Below are positions 16,827 through 25,329 of a DNA stretch of 64,000 nucleotides, piece by piece (within the stretch, counting starts at the first letter, position 1; the number at the start of each line of letters is the position of its first letter). Origin of the DNA: Niastella koreensis GR20-10 (GTDB lineage: Bacteria; Bacteroidota; Bacteroidia; Chitinophagales; Chitinophagaceae); the NCBI RefSeq assembly GCF_000246855.1, contig NC_016609.1:8196744-8260743 (forward strand), given 5' to 3'. Below the pieces are notes generated by a model that was given only the letters and a program-made list of their open reading frames with translations, was not told where the DNA came from and searched no databases. The position numbers and the translations under genes are program-made.

Positions 16827-18824
16827 TTAAGCTGTCTTCTCTACCCAGGCATTATTTTCCTTCAACAAATTAATCAATTCTTCCACAGCAATGGCGCTAT
16901 CTACGTTGCGTTTTACAATTTCTTTTCCTTTATATAAAGTGATCTTGCCTACACCACTGCCTACGTAGCCAAAGTCAGCATCGGCCATTTCGCCAGGACC
17001 ATTCACAATACAACCCATGATAGCGATCTTAACGCCTTTCAGGTGATGGGTCACCGAACGGATCTTCGCAGTGGTTTCCTGCAGGTCGAACAGGGTACGG
17101 CCGCAGGAAGGACAGGAAATATATTCGGTTTTGGAAATGCGGGTACGCGTGGCCTGTAAAATGGAGAAAGAGGTGTTATTGATGAACTGGTGATTGCTTT
17201 TTGTTTCCAGGTAAGTACGGCCACTTACTTTCTGGTTCCGGATCTTTTCCGGTTCATTCATCAGCCAAATGCCATCGCCCATGCCATCGAGCAGCAGGGC
17301 GCCGCTATCGGTTGAAAAATGGATCAGTTGTTCATCGATCGTAGTATCATTACTTTCTACCGAAAGAATAATGGGACAGGTAATGCCCTGGTTCATCAGT
17401 TCAATAATGTAGCGCCGTACCGATGGCATGGTGTGCGCGTTTGATGAATACAAACACAATACTACCGTGTAATCTTTGCGAATTTTTTGTAACAGTTCCT
17501 GGCAGTTGGTTTGGTTTACATCAACTGCCACAAAATTCAGCTTGCCTGAATGATCGGTGCTTTTCAGGTATTCGGTTGATTGAAATAACGGATAATACTT
17601 CTCCTTGTCCGGGGCGTTTAACCAGGTAGCATGATCGCAAATTACTTTCAATGTACCGGGTAATGCAAAGTCAGGTAACTTTTTACCGGTATACAGGTAA
17701 TCTGCTGCGGCGTCGGCAATGATGAATTTATCCGTTTCGGTGTTATAGGTATAGCCAATGGCCTGTAAGTCTTCATGACGAATAGAAGCGGCTTTCATGA
17801 AGTCGGCCACTACTACGGGTACGTGTTTACCACCGATGTTCGATACGGTATCGGTGCTTCTTCTTGTATATTCAAACGGAGAGTAGGGCACTTTTGTAAT
17901 TGCCGGTATTCCAGTTTGTTTATTGCCTGTTACCAATTGCCTGTTGGTATATCGATTGACCAGGTCGCGGCAAACCGGGATCTCAAACTCCGGATCTTCC
18001 GTTAATGAAACGCGGATGGTATCACCGAGTCCATCTTCGAGCAGGGTGCCAATACCAATGGCTGATTTTATTCTTCCATCTTCGCCATCGCCGGCTTCTG
18101 TTACCCCCAGGTGTAAAGGATAAGCCTCGCCAAATTCATCCATCATTACGTTTACCAGCAGCCGGTAGGCCTGAACCATTACCTGGGGATTACTGGCTTT
18201 CATGCTCAGGATAATATTGTGATAGCTTTCATTACGGGCAATGCGCAGGAATTCCATAGCGCTTTCTACCATGCCCATGGGCGTATCGCCATAGCGGCTC
18301 ATGATGCGGTCGCTGAGGGAACCGTGATTGGTGCCAATGCGCATGGCGGTGCCATATTCTTTACAGATCTTCACCAGAGGCGTAAAGCGTTCGCGAATGC
18401 GATCAATTTCCTCTGCGTATTCTGCATCGGTATAATCTATTTGTTCAAATTTCTTTTTATCAACGTAGTTGCCCGGGTTTACCCGTACTTTTTCAATAAT
18501 GCGGGCCGCAATTTCGGCAGCGTTGGGCGTGAAGTGAATATCGGCTATCAGCGGGGTTTTATACCCTCTTTTGTGCAGCTCGTTCTTTATATTCAGCAGG
18601 TTCTCCGCTTCTTTTTTACTGGGGGCGGTAATGCGCACCATTTCTGCACCGGCTTCGATACAGCGGATACTTTGCTCAACAGTAGCAATGGTATCCATGG
18701 TATCGGTGGTGGTCATGGTTTGAACACGGATAGGGTTAAAGTTGCCCAGCAGCAAATCTCCAATTCGTACTTCACGGGTTGCCAGGCGTTTATATTCGGT
18801 CAATGAGTCGCAGTAAAGCTGCAT
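16827..18824 (-). CDS. ispG: 4-hydroxy-3-methylbut-2-enyl diphosphate synthase (long, three-domain type)
   Basis: IspG (GcpE) is the [4Fe-4S] enzyme of the MEP isoprenoid pathway. The 665-residue length includes the extra central domain found in Bacteroidetes, Chlamydiae and plants; the usual proteobacterial form is about 370 residues. The TIM-barrel part starts with TREVRIGDLLLG. The C-terminal iron-sulfur ligands are in ISCPSCGRTLFD and GCIVNGPGEMADADFGYVG. It appears intact and cytoplasmic. It is preceded by a short gap and followed by a word-repeat hairpin. Confidence 0.94.
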   Translation of the reverse strand: MQLYCDSLTEYKRLATREVRIGDLLLGNFNPIRVQTMTTTDTMDTIATVEQSIRCIEAGAEMVRITAPSKKEAENLLNIKNELHKRGYKTPLIADIHFTPNAAEIAARIIEKVRVNPGNYVDKKKFEQIDYTDAEYAEEIDRIRERFTPLVKICKEYGTAMRIGTNHGSLSDRIMSRYGDTPMGMVESAMEFLRIARNESYHNIILSMKASNPQVMVQAYRLLVNVMMDEFGEAYPLHLGVTEAGDGEDGRIKSAIGIGTLLEDGLGDTIRVSLTEDPEFEIPVCRDLVNRYTNRQLVTGNKQTGIPAITKVPYSPFEYTRRSTDTVSNIGGKHVPVVVADFMKAASIRHEDLQAIGYTYNTETDKFIIADAAADYLYTGKKLPDFALPGTLKVICDHATWLNAPDKEKYYPLFQSTEYLKSTDHSGKLNFVAVDVNQTNCQELLQKIRKDYTVVLCLYSSNAHTMPSVRRYIIELMNQGITCPIILSVESNDTTIDEQLIHFSTDSGALLLDGMGDGIWLMNEPEKIRNQKVSGRTYLETKSNHQFINNTSFSILQATRTRISKTEYISCPSCGRTLFDLQETTAKIRSVTHHLKGVKIAIMGCIVNGPGEMADADFGYVGSGVGKITLYKGKEIVKRNVDSAIAVEELINLLKENNAWVEKTA

Positions 18825-18914
18825 TTTTATTATTATAATTTAAGTTATTGCCAGTTGATTACGGGCAAATTGACTGCGAATTTACGACAAAGTGGGAAGG
18901 TTGAAAAGTTAACT

Positions 18915-19009
18915 GGTTGACGGGGTTGACAAGTTAACAGGTTGATAAGATTGAAAATAACGAATGGCTGGTTAACACGTTAACAGGTTAACTTGTCAAC
19001 TCGTCAACC
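18915..19009. repeat. Long inverted word-repeat (GTTGAC/GTTAAC words)
   Basis: The 24-base arm at 18915-18938 pairs almost perfectly with 18987-19009. The interior repeats AGTTAACAGGTTGA words. The 206-base gap between BatC-like and ispG genes holds little else, apart from a GC-rich palindrome at about 19008-19030. Confidence 0.65.
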
Positions 19010-19030
19010 GGGCGCCGCCTGCGGCGCGCC

Positions 19031-19657
19031 CTACCAGTCTTTTTCGGGCTGTGTTACCGAGCGGGCGCGGTTTTGCTGCATTTTTCGCTGAACATCCTGT
19101 TCTTTTTGTTCAAGCGACTTCAGGTACTGTTCGATCTTTCTTTTATCGAGTTTATTGTTCTCGGGCTTTTGCTTTTGTTTCTGCGGCTGTTGTTTTTGCT
19201 GCTTTTGTTGCGACTGGTTTTGTTTCTTCTGTTCTGTTAAGGCTTTTTGCAGGTTAAAGCGGGCGTCTTCGTCTTTAGGATCTAGTTTTAACGCATCCTT
19301 GTAAGCATCGATGCTTTCCTGCAGCTTTTGTTGTTTGGTTAAGGTAACGCCTTTGTTGTAATACCCTTTTTCCTTGTATTTATCTTCGGTAGTATTATCA
19401 ATCAGATCATCATATGCTTTTTCCGCATCAGGCATATTACCGGTGCGAAAACGGGCATTGGCGAGGTTATAGCGGGCAGTTAAATTTTTAGGGTTCTCTG
19501 CTATCGCTTTTTGATAAGCAGGCATTGCTTTATCAAACTGCCGGTTGTGATACAATTTATTTCCTTCCCGGATGGCGCCATTTTCTTCCTGCGCTTTTAC
19601 CAGTACCGGCAAAAACAGGAGCAATGGCATCAACGATATATAGAATAAGTTTTTCAA
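19031..19657 (-). CDS. TPR protein, BatC-like
   Basis: A 208-residue exported protein with a signal peptide (LLLFLPVLVKAQ) and three to four tetratricopeptide repeats (ENPKNLTARYNLANARFRTGN, KDEDARFNLQKAL). A Lys/Gln-rich low-complexity tail follows (QKQQPQKQKQKPE). It overlaps the preceding VWA gene by four bases, a tight coupling. The pair matches BatB-BatC of the Bacteroides aerotolerance (Bat) operon, but moxR and batA are not adjacent. Function is unknown beyond a periplasmic scaffold role. Confidence 0.8.
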   Translation of the reverse strand: MKNLFYISLMPLLLFLPVLVKAQEENGAIREGNKLYHNRQFDKAMPAYQKAIAENPKNLTARYNLANARFRTGNMPDAEKAYDDLIDNTTEDKYKEKGYYNKGVTLTKQQKLQESIDAYKDALKLDPKDEDARFNLQKALTEQKKQNQSQQKQQKQQPQKQKQKPENNKLDKRKIEQYLKSLEQKEQDVQRKMQQNRARSVTQPEKDW

Positions 19658-20703
19658 GCTGCTTTTAATTTCCGTTCAGGTAAAAAGAATTCTATTATCA
19701 GGAACACAAGGGCAATGGCGAGGAACCATTGAAAATAACTTTTATAATCCCTGAATGCATTATCATCCAGAATATTTGATTCAATAGTACCTAATTGTTT
19801 GGTAATGGCGTTTACTGCGGCATCCACATCATCCAGTTTCACATACACGCCTTTGGTAGCCCCGGCCAGTTGTTGCAATTCACCTTCATTCAATTTTGTA
19901 ACAACGGTATTGCCGTTTTCATCTTTTTTGTAGGCATTGGTGGCAGGGTCCATAATAGGCGCGCCTTCGGCAGAACCAATACCAACAGTATTGATCATTA
20001 CACCATCCTGTTCCAGTTGTTGTGCCAGGGGAACAGCCTGCGGATCGTGGTCTTCACCATCGGTGATCAATACTATTGATTTAAATTTTCTTTCCTTGCT
20101 ATTGAATGCCGAGTTACTGGCGCGTAAAGCTTCAGAGATTACTGTGCCCTGGGTAGGCACTACATCAGGACCGGCCTGTTGAATGTACATATGGGCAGCG
20201 CTATGATCGGTGGTCAATGGCATTTGCAAATAAGCCCTTCCGGCAAACAGCACCAGGCCTACCCGGTCGTTGGGTAACTGGTCCATTAGTTTATAAACGA
20301 GCTGGCGGGCCCTTTCCAGGCGATTGGGTTTTATATCTTCAGCCAGCATACTTTTACTTACATCCAACGCAATCACTACATCTACCCCTTTGCGTTGTAC
20401 ATCTTCCATGGCGCCTGGCTTTTGCAGGTTGGCAGCTGCTGCAATTACAGCGGCCAGTGCGAGGGCGAAGAACAGGAACTTCAGTAAAAAATTAGTGGGC
20501 GAATAATTGGCAATGAGCGACTGTACCAGGTTGTGGTCCCCGATTTTTTTGATGGTATTCTTTTTCCAGTATAATAACTGAAAATACAATGCTACCAGCA
20601 GCGGGATGGTGGCCAGGGCGATGAGGTATTCGATATGTTGAAAACGGTAATCCAATGTGATAATGTGATAATTTGCTAATGAGATAATGGAAAACCAATA
20701 CAA
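19654..20703 (-). CDS. VWA domain membrane protein, BatB-like
   Basis: The protein has an N-terminal membrane pair (YLIALATIPLLVALYFQLLYW; LLKFLFFALALAAVIAAAANL), a von Willebrand A domain with an intact MIDAS motif (ALDVSKSM, ITDGEDHD), and a C-terminal membrane helix (WFLAIALVFLIIEFFL). This is the BatA/BatB layout. Codons 2-16 are encoded by an ANY/GCTAAT word repeat, so the true start may be the TTG at 20655 (giving LDYRFQHIEY, closer to the family N-terminus). It overlaps the TPR gene by four bases. Confidence 0.85.
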   Translation of the reverse strand: MYWFSIISLANYHIITLDYRFQHIEYLIALATIPLLVALYFQLLYWKKNTIKKIGDHNLVQSLIANYSPTNFLLKFLFFALALAAVIAAAANLQKPGAMEDVQRKGVDVVIALDVSKSMLAEDIKPNRLERARQLVYKLMDQLPNDRVGLVLFAGRAYLQMPLTTDHSAAHMYIQQAGPDVVPTQGTVISEALRASNSAFNSKERKFKSIVLITDGEDHDPQAVPLAQQLEQDGVMINTVGIGSAEGAPIMDPATNAYKKDENGNTVVTKLNEGELQQLAGATKGVYVKLDDVDAAVNAITKQLGTIESNILDDNAFRDYKSYFQWFLAIALVFLIIEFFLPERKLKAA

Positions 20704-20828
20704 TGAGCGCCTAGTAAATGCAAGATTTAGACCAAATTAGTATTCTTTTAAATTTAAGTATTAGTGCTCTAAAATGTTAGTTAAAGTACTTCGTATTATT
20801 AACAAAATCAAATAATTATATAAAAAAG

Positions 20829-20859
20829 AAGCCCGCATGAGCTTGCACGCAGCGGGCTT
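20829..20859 (-). terminator. Terminator after the class D beta-lactamase
   Basis: AAGCCCGC pairs with GCGGGCTT over a 15-base loop. On the minus strand it is followed by CTTTTTT. It ends the leftward beta-lactamase transcript and insulates the BatB gene. Confidence 0.75.
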
Positions 20860-20877
20860 TAATGTTTTAAGGCAGAT

Positions 20878-20962
20878 TAGCTAATAATAAGACTGGCCAA
20901 ACCTGAACCATTAGCACATTGTCTAATTAGCACATTATCTAATTAGCACATTAGCTAATTAG
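20878..20962. repeat. GCTAATTAG/AGCACATT word-repeat tract
   Basis: Tandem copies of CTAATTAGCACATTA-like words fill the stretch beyond the beta-lactamase stop. Related words (GATAATGTGATAATTTGCTAATGAG) occur at 20644-20690 at the BatB start, and others at 21826-21862 upstream of the beta-lactamase. Confidence 0.6.
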
Positions 20963-20969
20963 TTATTGG

Positions 20970-21809
20970 CTATTTCTTTCCTTCGAAGAATCCATATTCC
21001 TTAAGGATCTGTTTCAGCAGGCCTATCCTGATAGTTTTAAAATCTATATTGGGATCCGGTGATTCAACCTGCAGGGCAAAAAAGTAGGGATGTTTGTTTT
21101 CTTCTATCCAGCCCACGATCCAGCCCAGCTGGGTGCCTTTAGGCGTAGTGTTCCAACCGGTTTTATAACTCAGTTTGTAATTGGAATTGTTTTCCCACAA
21201 CATCATGCTGCGTACAATGCGTTGCGATCTTTTTTGAAAAGGCAGTTGGTCGAAGTATAATTTCTTTACCAGTCCTAACTCTTCATCGGCGGTTACTTTG
21301 GCCGAGTTATCGAGCCAGAAGGTATCGAGGTTGTTCTTTATTTTAAAGGTATCGTAGCGGCGGGCATACCCCAGGGTATCTAACCAGTGTTGCATTTTGG
21401 GTTGGCCAATGCGGCGGGCCAGTTCCTGGTACCATGGTGGGCACGAAATGCGGAAGGCATCCCACATGGTCATATCGCGGTTGCATTCGGTGCGGGGGCG
21501 GTTAACGCTGTCCCATTTGAAAACGGTATTGGTATCTGCCACAATCCCTTCTTCCAAACCAATAAGGGAGTTAACTATCTTGAAGGTAGACGCAGGTGTA
21601 TATACGCTGTCGCTAAAGCGGGGCAGATTGTAAATGGTAAAATGTCCCTGTCCATTATCGAAAAGGCCAAAGCAGCCGGTAACTTTATTTTGGTCGAAAT
21701 ATTTTTTCAGGCTGTTATCAACAGTAACATTATTAGGTGAGCAGGCAGCCAAGGTAACTATAAAGAGAGCCCCTGTGATCCATTTAAGCATATGAGAAAT
21801 TTGGGGCAA
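20970..21809 (-). CDS. Class D (OXA-type) beta-lactamase, lipoprotein
   Basis: A 279-residue serine beta-lactamase of class D with a lipobox (VTLAAC). The catalytic STFK motif is in TPASTFKIVNSLIGLEEG and the KTG motif in LSYKTGWNTT. IKNNLDTFWLD matches the OXA omega-region block. The usual Y/F-G-N triad upstream of that block is not seen; the corresponding segment reads RRYDTFKI. The protein may hydrolyse penicillins or may be a divergent penicillin-binding sensor. It has its own terminator and stands alone. Confidence 0.88.
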   Translation of the reverse strand: MPQISHMLKWITGALFIVTLAACSPNNVTVDNSLKKYFDQNKVTGCFGLFDNGQGHFTIYNLPRFSDSVYTPASTFKIVNSLIGLEEGIVADTNTVFKWDSVNRPRTECNRDMTMWDAFRISCPPWYQELARRIGQPKMQHWLDTLGYARRYDTFKIKNNLDTFWLDNSAKVTADEELGLVKKLYFDQLPFQKRSQRIVRSMMLWENNSNYKLSYKTGWNTTPKGTQLGWIVGWIEENKHPYFFALQVESPDPNIDFKTIRIGLLKQILKEYGFFEGKK

Positions 21810-21865
21810 AAGTAAGGCAAACGGCGAATGTGCTAATGTGCTAATTTGATAATATGCTAATGGAA

Positions 21866-21958
21866 GACCGTTACAGGTTTCAGGTTACAGGGAAAACGAG
21901 CCCTGGAACCTGTAACCTGCAACCCTGGAACTTGCAACTTGAAACCTGGAACCTGGAA
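21866..21958. repeat. CAGGTT/AACCTG word-repeat tract
   Basis: The stretch downstream of the trehalase consists of CAGGTTTCAGGTTACAGGG followed by CCTGGAACCTGTAACCTGC and further AACCTGGAACCTGG words, giving an imperfect hairpin. A related tract occurs at 46683-46760. Confidence 0.6.
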
Positions 21959-23533
21959 TTATTTCGGCATACCATACTTATTAATCAACGCCAGTAGTAC
22001 TCCATTGGTCCACCCGAATCCATCCTGGGAGGGATATTCGCCACCGCCGGCTTCGAGGTTCAGGTCAACCACATTGTATTTTTCCATCATTTTACCGGTT
22101 CTTTTAAATACATCTACGTTTAATTTAATCCAGCGTTCGGCAATGTCCCGGGCCAGTTCACGCTGACCGCAACGATCGAGGCCCCAGATGGTCATCCATT
22201 CCAGCGGCGCCCAGCCATTGGGGGCATCCCATTGCTGACCGGTGGTATTGGGCGATGCCGTTACGCCACCAGGCTGTAAGAGTTTTGTTTTCACCTGTTC
22301 GGCGGCCTGACGGGCCAGCAGGCTCATATAATCCAGGTTTTTGGTGTACACACAGAAGGGATACATTCCGGCAGGGGTAACCACATCCGAGACCTTATGC
22401 GTTCTGAAATTATAATCGGTATAGTATTTCAGGGTTTTATTCCAGCAATATTTATCAATAGCTACTCTTCTTCTTTCGGCTTTGCGCGCATAATCGGCAG
22501 AAGCTTTGGCATCGTGGGCCATGAATTTGCATTTGGCCAGCACAATTTCAAGCTCATATAACAAACTGTTCAGGTCAACGGGCGCCATATCGGTGACCAT
22601 GATGGTGGTGAGGTTCTTTTTGTCTTTGAACCAGCGGCTGCTGAAGTCGATACCGCTTTCGGCGCCGGCGCGCAGGTGCGTGTACATTTCTTTTTTATCA
22701 CGGCCCGATTTCTCCGCAATTTCCACATCTTCCTTATATCCTTCCTGGCGGGGAAAGGGATAATCGTCCCAATAGCGGTTCAACACCAGGGTGTCGTTTA
22801 ATTTAACCACCCTTCTATACGCCTGTCCGGTTTTTAGTTTGGCGGCGCCATCCATCCAGAATTCGTATTCCTTTTCCAAAGCAGGCATAAACGTTAGGTA
22901 GGTGCTGTCGCTTTTAAGATTGCCCAGCAGGTCAACCATCAACGCAAAGAAAGGTGGTTGGGAGCGGCTTAGGTAATACGATCTGTTGCCATTGGGAATA
23001 TGGCCATAGATGTCAATCATCCAGGCAAAATTCTTTACCATGTTCTCCGCCATTTCGCCTTCACCACTGGCCATAAGACCCAGCATGGTAAAATAGCTGT
23101 CCCAGTAATACACTTCCCGGAAGCGGCCACCGGGTACAATGTATGGATTGGGTAATGCCAGTAAGGAACTGCCGATTACAACGGTATCGGGGTCACGGCG
23201 CAATACCCCCCAGAGGTTTTTAATGTGCATAACCACATCTTTTTCCTGGGTTATATAATTGAGTTGCGGCGTACGCGGCAACTCAAAATTGTTTTCTACA
23301 AACTGTTTCAGATCGAATTTGGGCGTGCCTTTTTGTTGATTATATTCAGCAACTATATTCTTTGGATTTTTCTTTGGCACACAGTCAACAAAAGTTTTCC
23401 CATCGGGAAATACTTTACTCATTTGCACATCGCGGAAAAGATCGCCATAAATTTTATCGGGGGTGGCTGGCGGTTGTGCAATCGTATTGACGAACTGCCA
23501 GCTGATGAGCAGGCACAGAAACAGTTTTTTCAT
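21959..23533 (-). CDS. Trehalase, glycoside hydrolase family 37
   Basis: A 524-residue periplasmic trehalase splitting alpha,alpha-trehalose to glucose. Signal peptide: CLLISWQFVNTIAQ. Both GH37 signatures are present: PGGRFREVYYWDSYF (about residue 136) and QWDAPNGWAPLEW (about residue 447). The catalytic Asp/Glu regions are intact (AGAESGIDFSSRW). The C-terminal glycine-rich GGGEYPSQDGFGWTNG is typical. It is separated from the upstream PAP2 gene by a terminator, so it is a separate unit. Confidence 0.94.
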   Translation of the reverse strand: MKKLFLCLLISWQFVNTIAQPPATPDKIYGDLFRDVQMSKVFPDGKTFVDCVPKKNPKNIVAEYNQQKGTPKFDLKQFVENNFELPRTPQLNYITQEKDVVMHIKNLWGVLRRDPDTVVIGSSLLALPNPYIVPGGRFREVYYWDSYFTMLGLMASGEGEMAENMVKNFAWMIDIYGHIPNGNRSYYLSRSQPPFFALMVDLLGNLKSDSTYLTFMPALEKEYEFWMDGAAKLKTGQAYRRVVKLNDTLVLNRYWDDYPFPRQEGYKEDVEIAEKSGRDKKEMYTHLRAGAESGIDFSSRWFKDKKNLTTIMVTDMAPVDLNSLLYELEIVLAKCKFMAHDAKASADYARKAERRRVAIDKYCWNKTLKYYTDYNFRTHKVSDVVTPAGMYPFCVYTKNLDYMSLLARQAAEQVKTKLLQPGGVTASPNTTGQQWDAPNGWAPLEWMTIWGLDRCGQRELARDIAERWIKLNVDVFKRTGKMMEKYNVVDLNLEAGGGEYPSQDGFGWTNGVLLALINKYGMPK

Positions 23534-23564
23534 CCTGAGGGCGTTTTATTACCAATTCCTTTAT

Positions 23565-23572
23565 CAAATGTA
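23565..23572 (-). promoter_or_regulatory. -7 promoter box of the trehalase gene
   Basis: TACATTTG on the minus strand matches TAnnTTTG and lies 32-39 bases before the start codon. No TTG at the right upstream spacing was found; the terminator hairpin occupies that position. Confidence 0.4.
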
Positions 23573-23584
23573 GGAAATAAAAAA

Positions 23585-23606
23585 CCGTTCCGAAGAATCG
23601 GAACGG
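23585..23606 (-). terminator. Terminator of the PAP2/outer-membrane operon
   Basis: A perfect 9-base stem (CCGTTCCGA/TCGGAACGG) with an AGAA loop is followed on the minus strand by TTTTTTATTT. It lies about 170 bases beyond the last operon gene. Confidence 0.8.
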
Positions 23607-23663
23607 TGACGTTTGACTTCTATTTATGCTTCTCAAAAAGATTGGTCTGGTTTATTGTGTTTC

Positions 23664-23726
23664 CGCACTTCGACTACGCTCAGTGCGTTTGCTTCCATCC
23701 TTCAACACTTCGGCTCCGCTCAGTGC
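23664..23726. repeat. Two copies of the CACTTCGRCTMCGCTCAGTGC repeat
   Basis: Copies at 23664-23687 and 23705-23726 share CACTTCG(A/G)CT(A/C)CGCTCAGTGC, with a partial third copy (CCGCTCAGGATGCGCTCAG) just after. Each has short terminal complementarity (GCAC...GTGC). This is a dispersed REP-like repeat familiar from Bacteroidetes genomes. Confidence 0.6.
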
Positions 23727-23772
23727 AGGCCCGCTCAGGATGCGCTCAGAATCGGCTGATTGGTCATTTAAT

Positions 23773-25329
23773 TTAATTACCGGCGCCATCAGCTTTGCCA
23801 CGGTCTACTGCATAATTGCCCACTTTTTTACCGGTTTCCAATCCTACTTCACAATCGGCCCGGAAATGGATGCCCGCCAGCATTCTGGACAGGGAAGCTT
23901 CCCGCGCCAGATCGTCGTATGCAGTGGCGCGATCGGGGATTATGTATGAAAGAACGGTAGACGCGGCTCCACTGAAAGTAGAGTGGCCGGAGACGTATGC
24001 CGGGAAATTAGGAACCCCGGTTAAGGTTTTTATTGCAGGATTCATTTGGCAGGGCCGGGGATTGAAATAAAAATACTTGGTATCCCAACACACAATAGCG
24101 GCATCCATCAACGACATATTCAGTAAAGCCATGTTACGCGCCCAGCGCACCTCGCTGTAATTCTTTTTTATAAAATCTTCGGCAGCAATGGCATCCCAGT
24201 GACCAGATGGGGTAGAAGTACCTGCTCCATCGGCCCAATAGTGAACAATACGGTAATGATCGCGCGTATCGTTTTTTGTCAAACTCAGGATCTCATCGGT
24301 TTCGTCTGACATTTTTTTACTGGCAGTAAGTGGAGGTGGCCCAGGCCGTAAAGAAATTGCTGTGAGCGAATCGAACAGGAATGCTTTTACCTTTCCAAAC
24401 AAGGGGAGCATGGGTGGACGTTTAGGATTTTCCAGACTGTACCAGGGTGTTTCACCACGGGCAATACAATCGGTTTCCAGTTTGGCCCAATCGGCAGGCG
24501 TACCTACAGCGGCGCCGGCCCTATCGCCACGGGCGCGGGTTGCAAACTTTTGCGCAACAGCTTTGCCTAATGCTTCGCCGGCCTCTATATCGCTGCGCAC
24601 ATTGGCGCCTGAAATAATGCGGGCATGTTTGTGCTCTTCGGCTTTTTGTTGAATGTATTGCTGGTCGCCGGGGAATAATAACTTCATCATTTCAACGGCT
24701 GCGCCTTCAACAACGGCATCTTCCGATGGATAAGAAGGCAGGTCAGATTGTGGTACCAGTACATTGATGGTGGCATCCACTTTATAAGGCGCCGGGCGGT
24801 TGTATAATTTTTTATAATAGTAAGCAGCAACCAGTGCGTCGTATTGCGCGGCACTAACATAGGCATAGGCCCTTGCTGCATACGGTGGGTTTGCAAACGG
24901 GAACTGCGGATACGCCAATGGGTTATTGGCATTGGGAATGGGATAAGTACCATCGTCGTTCTGGTATGGGGGAAGGTTGTGTTTGGCTACCAGTTCCCGC
25001 AGGATCTCATTCCAGCGAAGTACAGCACCAGCGCTCCAGTATTTAACAATGTTCTTTTCATTTTCTGTTATGGATGCCTGCCAGCTTTTGATTTCGCTCA
25101 GCTGGGCAATATAGTCAGGTGTATTAGTGGCTATGGGCGCCGAAACCGAAAACTCGTTTGCCGAGGCAAGCAGAATGGGTTTCCAGCCGCCCGCATCTAT
25201 ATCGGTTTTATCTGGTTGCAATGCCGGCAAATCATCGGTGCGGCCTTTCTCTGTTTTTGTACAGGCGAAAGGAACAATAACGGCAGCGGCAATCAACAGC
25301 GGCAGTATATAGTATAAGATCTTTTTCAT
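23773..25329 (-). CDS. PAP2 / vanadium haloperoxidase-like lipoprotein
   Basis: A 518-residue lipoprotein (lipobox VIVPFAC). The C-terminal half carries the PAP2/vanadium-dependent haloperoxidase phosphate-binding motifs: PSGHWDAIA, the core SGHSTFSGAASTVL, and GIHFRADCEVGLETGKKVG. Members act as acid phosphatases or haloperoxidases; the activity here cannot be told. It overlaps the preceding barrel gene by four bases and is the last gene of a four- or five-gene operon that starts with another protein of the same superfamily. Confidence 0.82.
   Translation of the reverse strand: MKKILYYILPLLIAAAVIVPFACTKTEKGRTDDLPALQPDKTDIDAGGWKPILLASANEFSVSAPIATNTPDYIAQLSEIKSWQASITENEKNIVKYWSAGAVLRWNEILRELVAKHNLPPYQNDDGTYPIPNANNPLAYPQFPFANPPYAARAYAYVSAAQYDALVAAYYYKKLYNRPAPYKVDATINVLVPQSDLPSYPSEDAVVEGAAVEMMKLLFPGDQQYIQQKAEEHKHARIISGANVRSDIEAGEALGKAVAQKFATRARGDRAGAAVGTPADWAKLETDCIARGETPWYSLENPKRPPMLPLFGKVKAFLFDSLTAISLRPGPPPLTASKKMSDETDEILSLTKNDTRDHYRIVHYWADGAGTSTPSGHWDAIAAEDFIKKNYSEVRWARNMALLNMSLMDAAIVCWDTKYFYFNPRPCQMNPAIKTLTGVPNFPAYVSGHSTFSGAASTVLSYIIPDRATAYDDLAREASLSRMLAGIHFRADCEVGLETGKKVGNYAVDRGKADGAGN

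Noticed and set aside
16100-18806. Long plus-strand frames opposite the WYL regulator and ispG
   Set aside because: They are antisense shadows of clearly conserved genes.
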